Source: Streptomyces sp. NBC_00539 (GTDB lineage Bacteria > Actinomycetota > Actinomycetes > Streptomycetales > Streptomycetaceae). Taken from it: a stretch of DNA of 64,000 bases. The notes below the pieces were generated by a model. It was not told the DNA's origin. It ran no database searches and saw nothing but the letters and a program-made list of their open reading frames with translations. The position numbers were made by a program, and so were the translations under genes. Shown here one piece after another: positions 16,875-24,455 of this stretch. The stretch spans positions 5,785,501 to 5,849,500 of the forward strand of contig NZ_CP107811.1 in NCBI RefSeq assembly GCF_036346105.1, given 5' to 3'. Within the stretch, counting starts at the first letter, position 1, and each line of letters opens with the position of its first letter.

Positions 16875-18245
16875 ATGACCGCACCCACCCCGCGCAGGGC
16901 CCTGCTCGCCGCAGCCCTCGCGGCCGCCGCCGTGGCCACGGTCCCGGGCGGGAAGGCCACGGCCGCCACCGCGCCCCACCGGGAGCGCGAGCGCGGCGCC
17001 ACCACGCCGACGATCGACAACCGCTTCTGGTACTCGTACGCCCACTGGCAGGCCGGCACCCACCGCGGTACCGGGGCCGTGGCCGGAGACCGCCCGGGCC
17101 TGGAGATCGCGACCCCGGCGGGCCGGACCGAGTACACCGACCCGCACACCGGCAAGACCGCCGCCTGGGACCACGCCACCTGGACCTCCCCCGTGCACCG
17201 CTCCGCCGTCCCCGCCACCGAGGCCGTCGCCTCGTGGAACGCCCGTACCCCGGCCGGTACCTGGATCCAGGTCGAGCTGCGCGCCACCTACGGCGACGGC
17301 ACGGCCACCCCGTGGTACGTGATGGGCCGCTGGGCCTCCGGCGAGGGCGACATCCGCCGCACCTCGGTCGACGGCCAGAGCGACGGCCGCACCACCGTGT
17401 GGACGGACACCCTGGCGGTCGACCCCGCCGCGAAGGCGAGCGGTCTGCGCCTGCGGGACTGGCAACTGCGCCTGACCCTGTACCGCAAGCCGGGCACCGC
17501 CGTCAGCCCCACCGTCTGGCTGGCCGGAGCCATGGCCTCGGACGTCCCGGACCGGTTCACCGTGCCCCCCTCGAAGCCCTCCGGCACGGCCCACGAGCTC
17601 AAGGTCCCGCGCTACTCGCAGGAGATCCACATCGGGCGGTACCCGGAGTACGACAACGGCGGCGAGGCCTGGTGCAGCCCCACGTCCTCCCAGATGATCA
17701 TCGAGTTCTGGGGCCGCAAGCCCACTGCCGCGGACCTGGCCTGGGTGGACCCCTCCTACTCCGACCCGCAGGTCTGCCACGCCGCCCGCTCCACCTACGA
17801 CGCGGCCTACAAGGGGTGCGGCAACTGGCCCTTCAACGCCGCCTACGCCTCGACCTACCGGGACATGGCCGCGGTGGTGACCCGGCTCGCCTCCCTCACT
17901 GACCTGGAAACCCTGATCCGCGCCGGAATCCCGGTCATCACCTCGCAGTCCTTCCTGCCCGAGGAACTCACCGGGGCGGGGTACGGCACCTCCGGCCACA
18001 TCATGACCGTCGTCGGCTTCACCGGGGCCGGGGACGTGATCGCCAACGACCCCAACTCGGCGGACGACGCCGCCGTACGCCGGGTCTACCGGCGCACCGA
18101 ATGGGAGAAGGTCTGGTTGCGCACCAGGCGCCTCAACGCCGCCGGCAAGGAGGTCCAGGCCGCCGGAGGGATCTGCTACCTCTACGTTCCGGCCCGTCCG
18201 GGCGCTGCGCGGCTCGCGGCCCTGCGCGCGGCCGGCGTGCTCTGA
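16875..18245 (+). CDS. Secreted C39-family cysteine peptidase-like protein
   Basis: A 456-residue exported protein from the ATG at 16875 (AGGGGG ribosome site at 16861-16866). The first 32 residues form a signal peptide with two arginines before a long Ala-rich core (PRRALLAAALAAAAVATV), so Sec or Tat export is possible. The C-terminal part is papain-like C39_2: catalytic cysteine in GEAWCSPTSSQMIIEFWG, catalytic histidine in SGHIMTVVGFTG and the acidic residue in VIANDPNSADD. The N-terminal beta-rich half (about 40-240) may bind substrate. Target and role are unknown. The stop codon lies in a short tandem repeat. Confidence 0.85.
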   Translation: MTAPTPRRALLAAALAAAAVATVPGGKATAATAPHRERERGATTPTIDNRFWYSYAHWQAGTHRGTGAVAGDRPGLEIATPAGRTEYTDPHTGKTAAWDHATWTSPVHRSAVPATEAVASWNARTPAGTWIQVELRATYGDGTATPWYVMGRWASGEGDIRRTSVDGQSDGRTTVWTDTLAVDPAAKASGLRLRDWQLRLTLYRKPGTAVSPTVWLAGAMASDVPDRFTVPPSKPSGTAHELKVPRYSQEIHIGRYPEYDNGGEAWCSPTSSQMIIEFWGRKPTAADLAWVDPSYSDPQVCHAARSTYDAAYKGCGNWPFNAAYASTYRDMAAVVTRLASLTDLETLIRAGIPVITSQSFLPEELTGAGYGTSGHIMTVVGFTGAGDVIANDPNSADDAAVRRVYRRTEWEKVWLRTRRLNAAGKEVQAAGGICYLYVPARPGAARLAALRAAGVL

Positions 18246-18285
18246 GGTCCGCCGGTGTGCTCCGACGTCCGTCGGTGTGCTCCGA
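18228..18285 (+). repeat. Tandem repeat across the end of the C39-type gene
   Basis: The last codons (GCGGCCGGCGTGCTCTGA, 18228-18245) are followed by two 20-base copies, GGTCCGCCGGTGTGCTCCGA (18246-18265) and CGTCCGTCGGTGTGCTCCGA (18266-18285). The array appears to have grown from the gene end. Confidence 0.65.
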
Positions 18286-18384
18286 CGCCTGGCGCACCCG
18301 ATTTGCCCACCACCGAATGGGTTGTAAGTGGGACATAAAGGGCAGAGGGGGTGTAGGAGCAGCTTCAACAGGAGGCAGTCCGAC

Positions 18385-18831
18385 ATGACCACGCACTCAA
18401 GCATCGAACACCACCCGGACCTCGCTGAGATGCGCACGCGGTTCGAGCAGGTCACCAGCACACCCCGCGCGCAGGCAGTGGAGGCACTGGCCCTCATCAC
18501 GGGCCTCTACATCGCGGCCTCGCCGTGGATCGCCGGATTCAGCGTGCTGAGCGCGCTGGCCGTCAACAACCTCATCGCAGGCCTGGCCTACTGCCTGTGC
18601 ATGGGCGGCCTGGGTACCGCGTACGAGCGCACCCACGCCATGGCGTGGACCGCCGTCGGCATCGCCGTCTGGACGATCATCGCCCCGTGGGTCATCGCGG
18701 GCAACGTGGACACGACCCGCTCGGTGGTCAGCAACGTCATAGCGGGCGTCGTCGGAACCGTGCTGGCGCTGGCGATGGCCGCCATGGCCGGTCCCGAACG
18801 CCGCGGCGCCGGACGCATGCGCCGCGCCTGA
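18385..18831 (+). CDS. SPW-repeat membrane protein
   Basis: A 148-residue protein with four hydrophobic helices arranged as two pairs. The first pair carries the signature LYIAASPWIAGFS; the second carries the related IIAPWVIAG, so one SPW motif is intact and one is altered. The ATG at 18385 follows a perfect AGGAGG at 18370-18375. SPW proteins are common in actinobacteria and proteobacteria but have no agreed function. A strong hairpin lies 66 bases after the stop, so this looks like a single-gene unit. Confidence 0.85.
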   Translation: MTTHSSIEHHPDLAEMRTRFEQVTSTPRAQAVEALALITGLYIAASPWIAGFSVLSALAVNNLIAGLAYCLCMGGLGTAYERTHAMAWTAVGIAVWTIIAPWVIAGNVDTTRSVVSNVIAGVVGTVLALAMAAMAGPERRGAGRMRRA

Positions 18832-18896
18832 CGGCGACGGCGACCGGACGCACCCGTATCCGCGCACCTGATATCCCACCCCTCCGATGAACCCGA

Positions 18897-18927
18897 TCAC
18901 GCCCGCCGCCTTCCGCGGCGGGCGTGA
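18897..18927 (+). terminator. Strong hairpin after the SPW gene
   Basis: TCACGCCCGCCGC (18897-18909) pairs without mismatch with GCGGCGGGCGTGA (18915-18927) around a five-base loop, 66 bases after the stop codon. Confidence 0.75.
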
Positions 18928-19001
18928 CGCGTGGGCCGGCGCCGCGGGGGCGTCGCGCCGGCGCCGCGCGGGCACGGCGCGCGCAGTGAGGTGCGCCACC
19001 C

Positions 19002-19226
19002 GTGATGCTCGTCTCTACCGCGAAAGCCGCGAAGGCTGCCACATTGGACGGCATGACCGCACGCGCCTCCGCCTTCACCACCGCAGCCCCCGACCTCGCC
19101 GCCCGCCTCCGCCGCCGTGTCGGCACCGGCGGCCCCGACGGGGACACCGCCTGGCTGGAACACGTCCTCGGCTGGACCCTGGTGGTCGTGGTCGCCATGT
19201 TCGTCACCCAGGTCGGCTGGCTCTGA
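19002..19226 (+). CDS. Small single-pass membrane protein, hypothetical
   Basis: A small protein of up to 74 residues. The C-terminal third is one hydrophobic helix (HVLGWTLVVVVAMFVTQVGWL) ending at the stop, so the protein is probably tail-anchored. GTG at 19002 or ATG at 19005 has GAGGTG a suitable distance upstream; ATG at 19053 would give 57 residues but with a weaker ribosome site. It converges with the DUF6114 gene 24 bases away. No family was recognised. A short charged head with a terminal membrane helix suggests an accessory membrane peptide. Confidence 0.5.
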   Translation: MMLVSTAKAAKAATLDGMTARASAFTTAAPDLAARLRRRVGTGGPDGDTAWLEHVLGWTLVVVVAMFVTQVGWL

Positions 19227-19250
19227 CCCTCCCGCGCCGCGCCTGCGCCC

Positions 19251-20186
19251 TCACGACGCTTCCAGCCGCAGCCCGTCCGTGACGATCACGTCCGAGGTGA
19301 CCAGCGCCTGCTCGGCGCTGACCCGCGTCATGAAGACGAACGGGGGAATGACCGGGGGAGCGGGCAGGCCTTCCGGGCTGAACGTGACGCAGAGCAGCCC
19401 CTCGATGCACCCGCTGAACCTGGTCAGGTACAGCGTCACGTTCCCGCGCAGCTCCAGCGACGAGGCGGTCAGCCCGTACTCGTCCCGGCCGTCCCGGGTA
19501 CGCAGCCGGTAGTCGCTGAGCGAGGCGGCCGCCATCCTCAGCACCAGCACCTTGCGCGGTCCGTCGACCGTGGCGACCTCGGTGACCCCGGCGAGGGCGA
19601 AGCCCTGGGGTGCGAAGAGCGAGGTGGTCACGGTGGGCGGAGTGCGGGCCGCGGTCACCGGCGCCTGCGCGGCCCGGGCCTGAGGGGCGCCGGCCGTGGC
19701 CGTCGCCAGCAGCGCGAGCGGCAGCGCGGCGGCCATGACGCGCGGAGCGCCGCGCCGGGGGCGGGGCGCGCCACCCGGCTCCCCGGCCCCTTCCGGGCGC
19801 GGGGTCCACCCGAAGGCCAGCGCGCTGCCCGCGACGCCGAGCAGCATCCCCACCAGGAAGCCGCCGAGGTTGGTCGCCACGAAGGACAGAACCGACAGCA
19901 GCAGGGCGTGGACGCAGACGTACGCCCTCGTCCCGGGCAGGAACCACAGGAACAGCGCCGCCACGATCAGCGCGGTCCCGATCCCGATCGCCGCGACCCC
20001 GCCCAGGCCGAGGCTGACCAGCACCGCCAGCGGGGAGAGCGGGACCAGCAGCAGCTCCGCCCCGCCCAGCAGCACCAGCAGCCCGCCCCAGAAGGGCCGG
20101 GTCCGGCGCCAGGCCCGCAGCCGCCGCCGGGCGCCGTGAAGCGGGAGCCGCCGCCGGCGGGCGGGCCGCGCCCTGCCTAGAAGCAC
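19251..20186 (-). CDS. DUF6114 membrane protein
   Basis: A 311-residue protein recognised as the Streptomyces DUF6114 type. An Arg-rich N-terminus leads into four membrane helices (about residues 33-130), a Pro/Gly/Arg-rich linker, another hydrophobic segment (AAALPLALLATATAGAPQA) that could anchor or be cleaved, and a beta-rich C-terminal half with two cysteines in FSGCIEGLLCVTF. The start overlaps the end of the DUF6230 gene by ten bases, so the pair is co-translated. The two families regularly occur together; their role is unknown. Confidence 0.8.
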   Translation of the reverse strand: MLLGRARPARRRRLPLHGARRRLRAWRRTRPFWGGLLVLLGGAELLLVPLSPLAVLVSLGLGGVAAIGIGTALIVAALFLWFLPGTRAYVCVHALLLSVLSFVATNLGGFLVGMLLGVAGSALAFGWTPRPEGAGEPGGAPRPRRGAPRVMAAALPLALLATATAGAPQARAAQAPVTAARTPPTVTTSLFAPQGFALAGVTEVATVDGPRKVLVLRMAAASLSDYRLRTRDGRDEYGLTASSLELRGNVTLYLTRFSGCIEGLLCVTFSPEGLPAPPVIPPFVFMTRVSAEQALVTSDVIVTDGLRLEAS

Positions 20187-20785
20187 TGCTCGCCGTCCAG
20201 GGTGACGTTCAGCCGCATGCCCTTGAGCCGGAAGTTGCCGCCCGTGGCGGACCAGGCGTGCGATCTCACGTTCAGCACCTCGATGTTCCCCGCCTGGAGC
20301 CCGAACTTGCCCGGCTCGCCCTTGATCCCGTCGACCCGGTCGAGGGTGGAGGCGTCCCGGCCGATCTGGGCGGTGCCGAAGGTCGCGTCACCGTCGAGGT
20401 CCTCGCCGTCGATCACGAGATTGCCGGCGGTCACCTGCCCGGCCGGCCCGCCGGCCGTCAGCTTGAAGACCACCGCGCCCAGCGGGGTGTCCACCCGGGC
20501 GGCCTGGCAGATGTCGGCGAGCGTCGCCTCACCGATTCCGAGCAGCGCCACCGGGTGTCCCTTGCCGTCCGCCGACCGGTCCGTCTGGACGTAGGAGGCG
20601 AGGCCCCGGCTGCTCAACTTGGAGGAGGAGACCTGGAAGCTGGTCCCCGATACGGCGAAGGACGCGGCCGGCGCGCCCTGGGCCATGACCGTCGCCATCA
20701 CGCCGACGGCGACCACCGCGGGCAGCGCCACGGCCGCCGTCCTGCGCCAGTCGACCCGGCCCTCCGGCCTGGTGTCCACGCTCAT
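20177..20785 (-). CDS. DUF6230 exported protein
   Basis: A 202-residue protein with a charged N-terminus and one hydrophobic helix (about residues 15-35, AAVALPAVVAVGVMATVM) acting as signal or anchor, followed by a beta-strand-rich domain with many Gly/Asp turns and two cysteines (DICQA and the terminal EQCF). It matches the DUF6230 family, sometimes labelled cholesterol esterase in old annotations without evidence. It is first in the operon with the DUF6114 gene and is divergent from a TetR-family regulator, which may control it. Confidence 0.8.
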   Translation of the reverse strand: MSVDTRPEGRVDWRRTAAVALPAVVAVGVMATVMAQGAPAASFAVSGTSFQVSSSKLSSRGLASYVQTDRSADGKGHPVALLGIGEATLADICQAARVDTPLGAVVFKLTAGGPAGQVTAGNLVIDGEDLDGDATFGTAQIGRDASTLDRVDGIKGEPGKFGLQAGNIEVLNVRSHAWSATGGNFRLKGMRLNVTLDGEQCF

Positions 20786-20883
20786 GGAAGTGCCTCCCGT
20801 ACGTCGTCCGTGCGCAGGGAAGTGCCGAAGACAGGTCTGCCATACTGCGGGCGTCCTGTGGGAGTTCGAGGCTGGGGCCGAAT

Positions 20884-20898
20884 TTGAATAATAGTCAA
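20884..20898. promoter_or_regulatory. Palindrome at the TetR gene start, candidate operator
   Basis: TTGAATAATAGTCAA is a 15-base palindrome (TTGA-N-TA-N-TA-N-TCAA) with one mismatched pair. It is unusually A/T-rich for this genome and lies between the divergent DUF6230 and TetR genes, overlapping the proposed TTG start of the latter. Size and position suit binding by a TetR-family repressor; the link is inferred. Confidence 0.5.
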
Positions 20899-21636
20899 CA
20901 GCGCGGTGAGGGGCGGGGCCGAGGACGCGGCCGGCAGCCCGGCGCGACCGGCCGTTCGCAGGTCCGCAGGGCCGAACTCATAGCCATCGGCCGCAAGTTG
21001 TTCGCCGACACCCCGTACGACGCGCTCTCCATGGACGACATCGCCAAACAGGCGGGCGTCGCCAAGGGGTTGATCTACTACTACTTCACGAGCAAGCGCG
21101 GCTACTACCTCGCCATCGTCGAGGACTCGGTGGCCGAACTCGTCGCCCGCGCCGGCGCGGACACCGAACTGACCGGTGCCGAGCGTGCCCGCCGGACCAT
21201 CGACGGCTACCTCTTCTACGCCGAACACCACCAGGCCGCCTACCGCACCATCGTCACGGGCGGCGTCGGCTCCGACGCCGAAGTGCTCGCCCTCCGTGAC
21301 GCCGTGCGCGAGGAGCTGGTGGCCACCATCGCCGAGGGCGCGTACGGGCACCGAGCCGTTCCGCCGATCGCCCGCCTGGCCCTCGTCGGCTGGCTCTCCG
21401 GGGTCGAGGGAACCACTCTGGAGTGGGTCGGCGGGCTCGGAGCGGACGGCGGCGAAGGGCTGCCCGGGCTGCCGGGCCGCGAGGAACTGGCGGCGCTGCT
21501 GGTGCGGCAGCTACGGGCCACTTTGGGGGTGATCGAGGAGTTCGTACCGCAATGCCCGGCTCCACCCGTACTCGAGGAAGCCTCGGCCGGGGGCGGGGAT
21601 CTTGACGATCAACTACCGGTGACGGGAAGCCCCTGA
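20884..21636 (+). CDS. TetR/AcrR-family transcriptional regulator
   Basis: Up to 250 residues. After a Gly/Arg-rich N-terminal extension, the helix-turn-helix lies at about residues 28-75 (LFADTPYDALSMDDIAKQAG, then VAKGLIYYYFTSKRGYYLA). The C-terminal ligand domain is helical and the last 40 residues are low-complexity. The only in-frame start is the TTG at 20884, with a weak ribosome site, and it sits inside a palindrome, so the true start or a leaderless transcript needs thought. Targets are probably its own gene and the divergent DUF6230/DUF6114 pair; the downstream acyl-CoA dehydrogenase gene is another candidate. Confidence 0.85.
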   Translation: MNNSQQRGEGRGRGRGRQPGATGRSQVRRAELIAIGRKLFADTPYDALSMDDIAKQAGVAKGLIYYYFTSKRGYYLAIVEDSVAELVARAGADTELTGAERARRTIDGYLFYAEHHQAAYRTIVTGGVGSDAEVLALRDAVREELVATIAEGAYGHRAVPPIARLALVGWLSGVEGTTLEWVGGLGADGGEGLPGLPGREELAALLVRQLRATLGVIEEFVPQCPAPPVLEEASAGGGDLDDQLPVTGSP

Positions 21637-21783
21637 TCGGGCATACTCAAGCCGCCGCAGCCGCTGAACAGGTCCTTCCGTGATCCGGGAGGGCAGTATC
21701 GGCTGTGAGAGCACCGAGACCCGGCGGCGCGTCCCACACCTCACGCGCCGTCGCCGTGCCCGATGAGGGAGGAGAGCGCCGCC

Positions 21784-22956
21784 ATGAACGACCGCGCCCC
21801 GCAGCCGGTGGAACGTCAGCTGCCCACCGAAGAGTCCCGCGATCTGCTCGCGCTCGTACGAGAGATCGCGCAGCGGGAGATCCGCCCCCGGGCCGCCGAA
21901 GAGGAGGACGCCGGCCGCTTCCCCCGCGAGGTCTTCGCCCTGCTGTCCGACTCGGGGCTGCTCGGCCTCCCCTACGACGGTGAGTTCGGCGGCGGCGATC
22001 AGCCGTACGAGGTCTACCTCCAGGTGCTGGAAGAGCTCGCGGCGGCCCGGCTGACCGTCGGCCTCGGCGTCAGCGTGCACTCACTGGCCTGCCACGGGCT
22101 GGCCGGGTACGGCAGCAAGGAGCAGCAGGCGGCCCACCTGCCCGCGATGCTGGGCGGCGGCCTGCTCGGCGCGTACTGCCTCTCCGAGCCGGCCGCCGGT
22201 TCGGACGCGGCCTCGCTGAGCACCAGGGCGGTGCGCGACGGCGACGACTGGGTGATCACCGGCACCAAGGCATGGATCACCCACGGCGGGGTCGCGGACT
22301 TCTACACCGTCCTCGCCCGCACGGGCGGCGAGGGCCCCAAGGGGATCACCGCCTTCCTGGTCCCGGGGGACGCCGCGGGCCTGACGGCGGCCGTTCCGGA
22401 GAAGAAGATGGGCCTCAAGGGCTCGCCCACGGCCCAGCTGCACTTCGACGGGGTCCGCGTGCCCGACGCGCGGCGGATCGGCGAGGAGGGCCAGGGCTTC
22501 ACCATCGCCCTCGCCGCCCTGGACGCGGGCCGGCTGGGCATCGCCGCCTGCGCGATCGGCGTCGCGCAGGCCGCCATGGACGAGGCCCTCGCGTACGCGC
22601 TGGACCGCAAGCAGTTCGGCCACCCGATCGCGGACTTCCAGGGCCTGCGCTTCATGCTGGCCGACATGGCGACGAAGATAGAGGCGGGCCGGGCCCTGTA
22701 CCTGGCGGCGGCGCGCCTGCGGGACGCGGGCAAGCCGTTCTCCCGCCAGGCGGCGATGGCGAAGCTGTTCTGCACCGACGCGGCGATGGCCGTGACGACG
22801 GACGCGGTCCAGGTCCTCGGCGGCTACGGCTACACCGCGGACTTCCCGGTCGAGCGGCTGATGCGCGAGGCGAAGGTCCTCCAGATCGTCGAGGGCACCA
22901 ACCAGATCCAGCGCATGGTCATCGCCCGGCACCTGGCGGGCCCCGAAACACGCTGA
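21784..22956 (+). CDS. Acyl-CoA dehydrogenase
   Basis: A 390-residue FAD-dependent dehydrogenase that introduces the alpha,beta double bond in acyl-CoA esters. All three domains are present: N-terminal helices, a middle beta domain with GAYCLSEPAAGSDAASL and WITHGG, and C-terminal helices with RKQFGHPIADFQ and VQVLGGYGYT. The catalytic base is the glutamate in VLQIVEGTNQIQ. ATG at 21784 follows GGAGG; an in-frame ATG at 21763 is less likely. The substrate class cannot be read from sequence. A hairpin overlaps the stop codon. Confidence 0.93.
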   Translation: MNDRAPQPVERQLPTEESRDLLALVREIAQREIRPRAAEEEDAGRFPREVFALLSDSGLLGLPYDGEFGGGDQPYEVYLQVLEELAAARLTVGLGVSVHSLACHGLAGYGSKEQQAAHLPAMLGGGLLGAYCLSEPAAGSDAASLSTRAVRDGDDWVITGTKAWITHGGVADFYTVLARTGGEGPKGITAFLVPGDAAGLTAAVPEKKMGLKGSPTAQLHFDGVRVPDARRIGEEGQGFTIALAALDAGRLGIAACAIGVAQAAMDEALAYALDRKQFGHPIADFQGLRFMLADMATKIEAGRALYLAAARLRDAGKPFSRQAAMAKLFCTDAAMAVTTDAVQVLGGYGYTADFPVERLMREAKVLQIVEGTNQIQRMVIARHLAGPETR

Positions 22957-22980
22957 CCGCCCCCGCCCCCCGGGGCGGTC
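22955..22980 (+). terminator. Hairpin at the acyl-CoA dehydrogenase stop
   Basis: GACCGCCCC (22955-22963) pairs with GGGGCGGTC (22972-22980). The left arm begins inside the TGA stop codon. Confidence 0.55.
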
Positions 22981-23236
22981 GGCACGACCGCCGCCCCCGG
23001 CCCGCGTGGGGCGCTCCGGGGCGCCGGACGCCCCGGAGGCCGGGTCCCCGGCCCGTCCCCTGCGCGTGGCCCGCGGCAGTCCGCCGGGGGCGGCCGGGGC
23101 AGTCGGAGCGGCCTTTCCCGCTGCCCGGGCGAAGCATCCGGAACACCGGCCCGTGCGGGTGCCCAGAACGAGGTACCGGCTCCGTGCCGGGGTACCGGTA
23201 AGCGGAACGGTTCGCGTGCCGAAGAGGGAGCTCCCC

Positions 23237-23557
23237 GTGGCGACCCCACGGAGGGACAGCGTGGCCATCGTCGTCGACGGCATCCACGACATCGACGGCA
23301 CGACCAGCCGCCTGCGCCGCCATGACGTCGGACTCCTCGGCGAAGCGGCCCGGTACGAGGGCGCCTACCGGCCCTGCGACCTCCGCGGCCCCTCGGGGAT
23401 CATCTGCGCTCCGGCGGAGCGGATCGGCCGGACCTGGGCGCCCACCGCCCGGGCGCGGCGCCCCGCCCTCCCGCCGCGCCCCCGCCCTACCCGTGCAGGC
23501 GGGTCGTGGCGAGGTGGACGGTCAAGGCGCAGGGGACCAAGCCCTCGGGTGTCGTGA
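23237..23557 (+). CDS. Hypothetical small protein, uncertain
   Basis: A GTG at 23237 with GAGGGAG seven bases upstream opens a 106-residue frame. Its first 75 residues have balanced composition and very G/C-rich third positions (for example VAIVVDGIHDIDG and HDVGLLGEAARYEGAYRPC), unlike the arginine-rich shadow frames nearby. The last 30 residues are low-complexity and overlap the end of the convergent methyltransferase gene by about 70 bases, so the real end may differ or the frame may be decayed. No family was recognised. Without it, 22957-23486 holds no gene. Confidence 0.35.
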   Translation: MATPRRDSVAIVVDGIHDIDGTTSRLRRHDVGLLGEAARYEGAYRPCDLRGPSGIICAPAERIGRTWAPTARARRPALPPRPRPTRAGGSWRGGRSRRRGPSPRVS

Positions 23558-24320
23558 GGTCGCGGACCTCGGCGGTGAAGGTCCCTCGCAGTCGTTCCAC
23601 GCTCGCCGCGTCGAGCGGGCCGAGGTCGTAGACGCCGCAGAGGGCGGCCCACACCTGCCCTACCGGGCCGCTGAGGTCGATGGGGACCGTCTCCCATTCC
23701 ACCGCGGCGAAGCCCGCCGGGCGGAGGACCGCGTCGAGCCCGTCCCGGTCGCGCGTCCTGCGGTCCCCCAGCGCCGGGATGCGCCGTGAGGCGGGCAGTT
23801 CCTCGCACGTGCGCCGCAACAGCCCCATGAACCGCTCGCAGGCCTCGCCGCCCACGGCCCCGCCCCCCACCACGCACGCCAGGACCCCTCCGGGGCGCAG
23901 CACCCGGGCGACCTCGGCCGCGACGTCCTCGACGTCGCTCATCAGCATCAGCGCCATGTGGGAGACGCAGGCGTCGAAGCTGTCGTCGGCGAAGGGAAGG
24001 TCCTGGGCCCGGCCCTGTTCCACCCGCGCCCCGGCGAGCGCCGGCCGGCGTCGGGCCAGCGCCACGGAATGCGCGGACAGGTCCACCCCCGCGAGGTGCC
24101 CCCCGTCCCTCCCGTCCGCCCCGGCCAGGAGTTCGAGCAGGAGGCCGTCCCCGCATCCGAGGTCCAGCACCCGTCGGCTCCCGGCCACCCGGTCGCACAG
24201 GATCTCGTAGCTGGACCGGCCGTCCGGAGCCCGGCCGGGGCCGAACGCCTGCGCGGTCACCGCCGGATGTCGGGCGTGGAACGCCCGCAGGAACGCCTCT
24301 TGCTCCGCCGTGGTCGTCAC
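23487..24320 (-). CDS. Class I SAM-dependent methyltransferase
   Basis: A 277-residue methyltransferase. The SAM-binding motif I is RVLDLGCGDGLLLE near residues 50-63, motif II an acidic residue in GVDLSAHSVALA, and a post-motif helix DLPFADDSFDACVSHMAL follows, then VARVLRPGGVLACVV. The C-terminal third may bind substrate and is less conserved. The methylated substrate is unknown. The gene stands alone between the uncertain small frame and the divergent DUF7064-like gene. Confidence 0.88.
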   Translation of the reverse strand: MTTTAEQEAFLRAFHARHPAVTAQAFGPGRAPDGRSSYEILCDRVAGSRRVLDLGCGDGLLLELLAGADGRDGGHLAGVDLSAHSVALARRRPALAGARVEQGRAQDLPFADDSFDACVSHMALMLMSDVEDVAAEVARVLRPGGVLACVVGGGAVGGEACERFMGLLRRTCEELPASRRIPALGDRRTRDRDGLDAVLRPAGFAAVEWETVPIDLSGPVGQVWAALCGVYDLGPLDAASVERLRGTFTAEVRDLTTPEGLVPCALTVHLATTRLHG

Positions 24321-24399
24321 CCGGCCACACTACGTCCTGCGGGGCGGCGTTGCGTGCCGGGGTGTCACGGTGTGTCAGAAGCCTGGTACGCCCGCCAGT

Positions 24400-24415
24400 T
24401 TCTGACGTACCGTCA
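24400..24415. promoter_or_regulatory. Palindromic operator candidate TTCTGACG-N3-CGTCA (copy 1)
   Basis: TTCTGACGTACCGTCA lies 40 bases upstream of the DUF7064-like start; its core TGACG-TAC-CGTCA is an exact inverted repeat. The same arrangement occurs at 58145-58160 ahead of the DUF35/thiolase operon, suggesting a shared TetR-type regulator. Confidence 0.55.
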
Positions 24416-24455
24416 TATCCGCCCGCGGAGCCCGCCCGTACGCAGGAGGTTCGTC

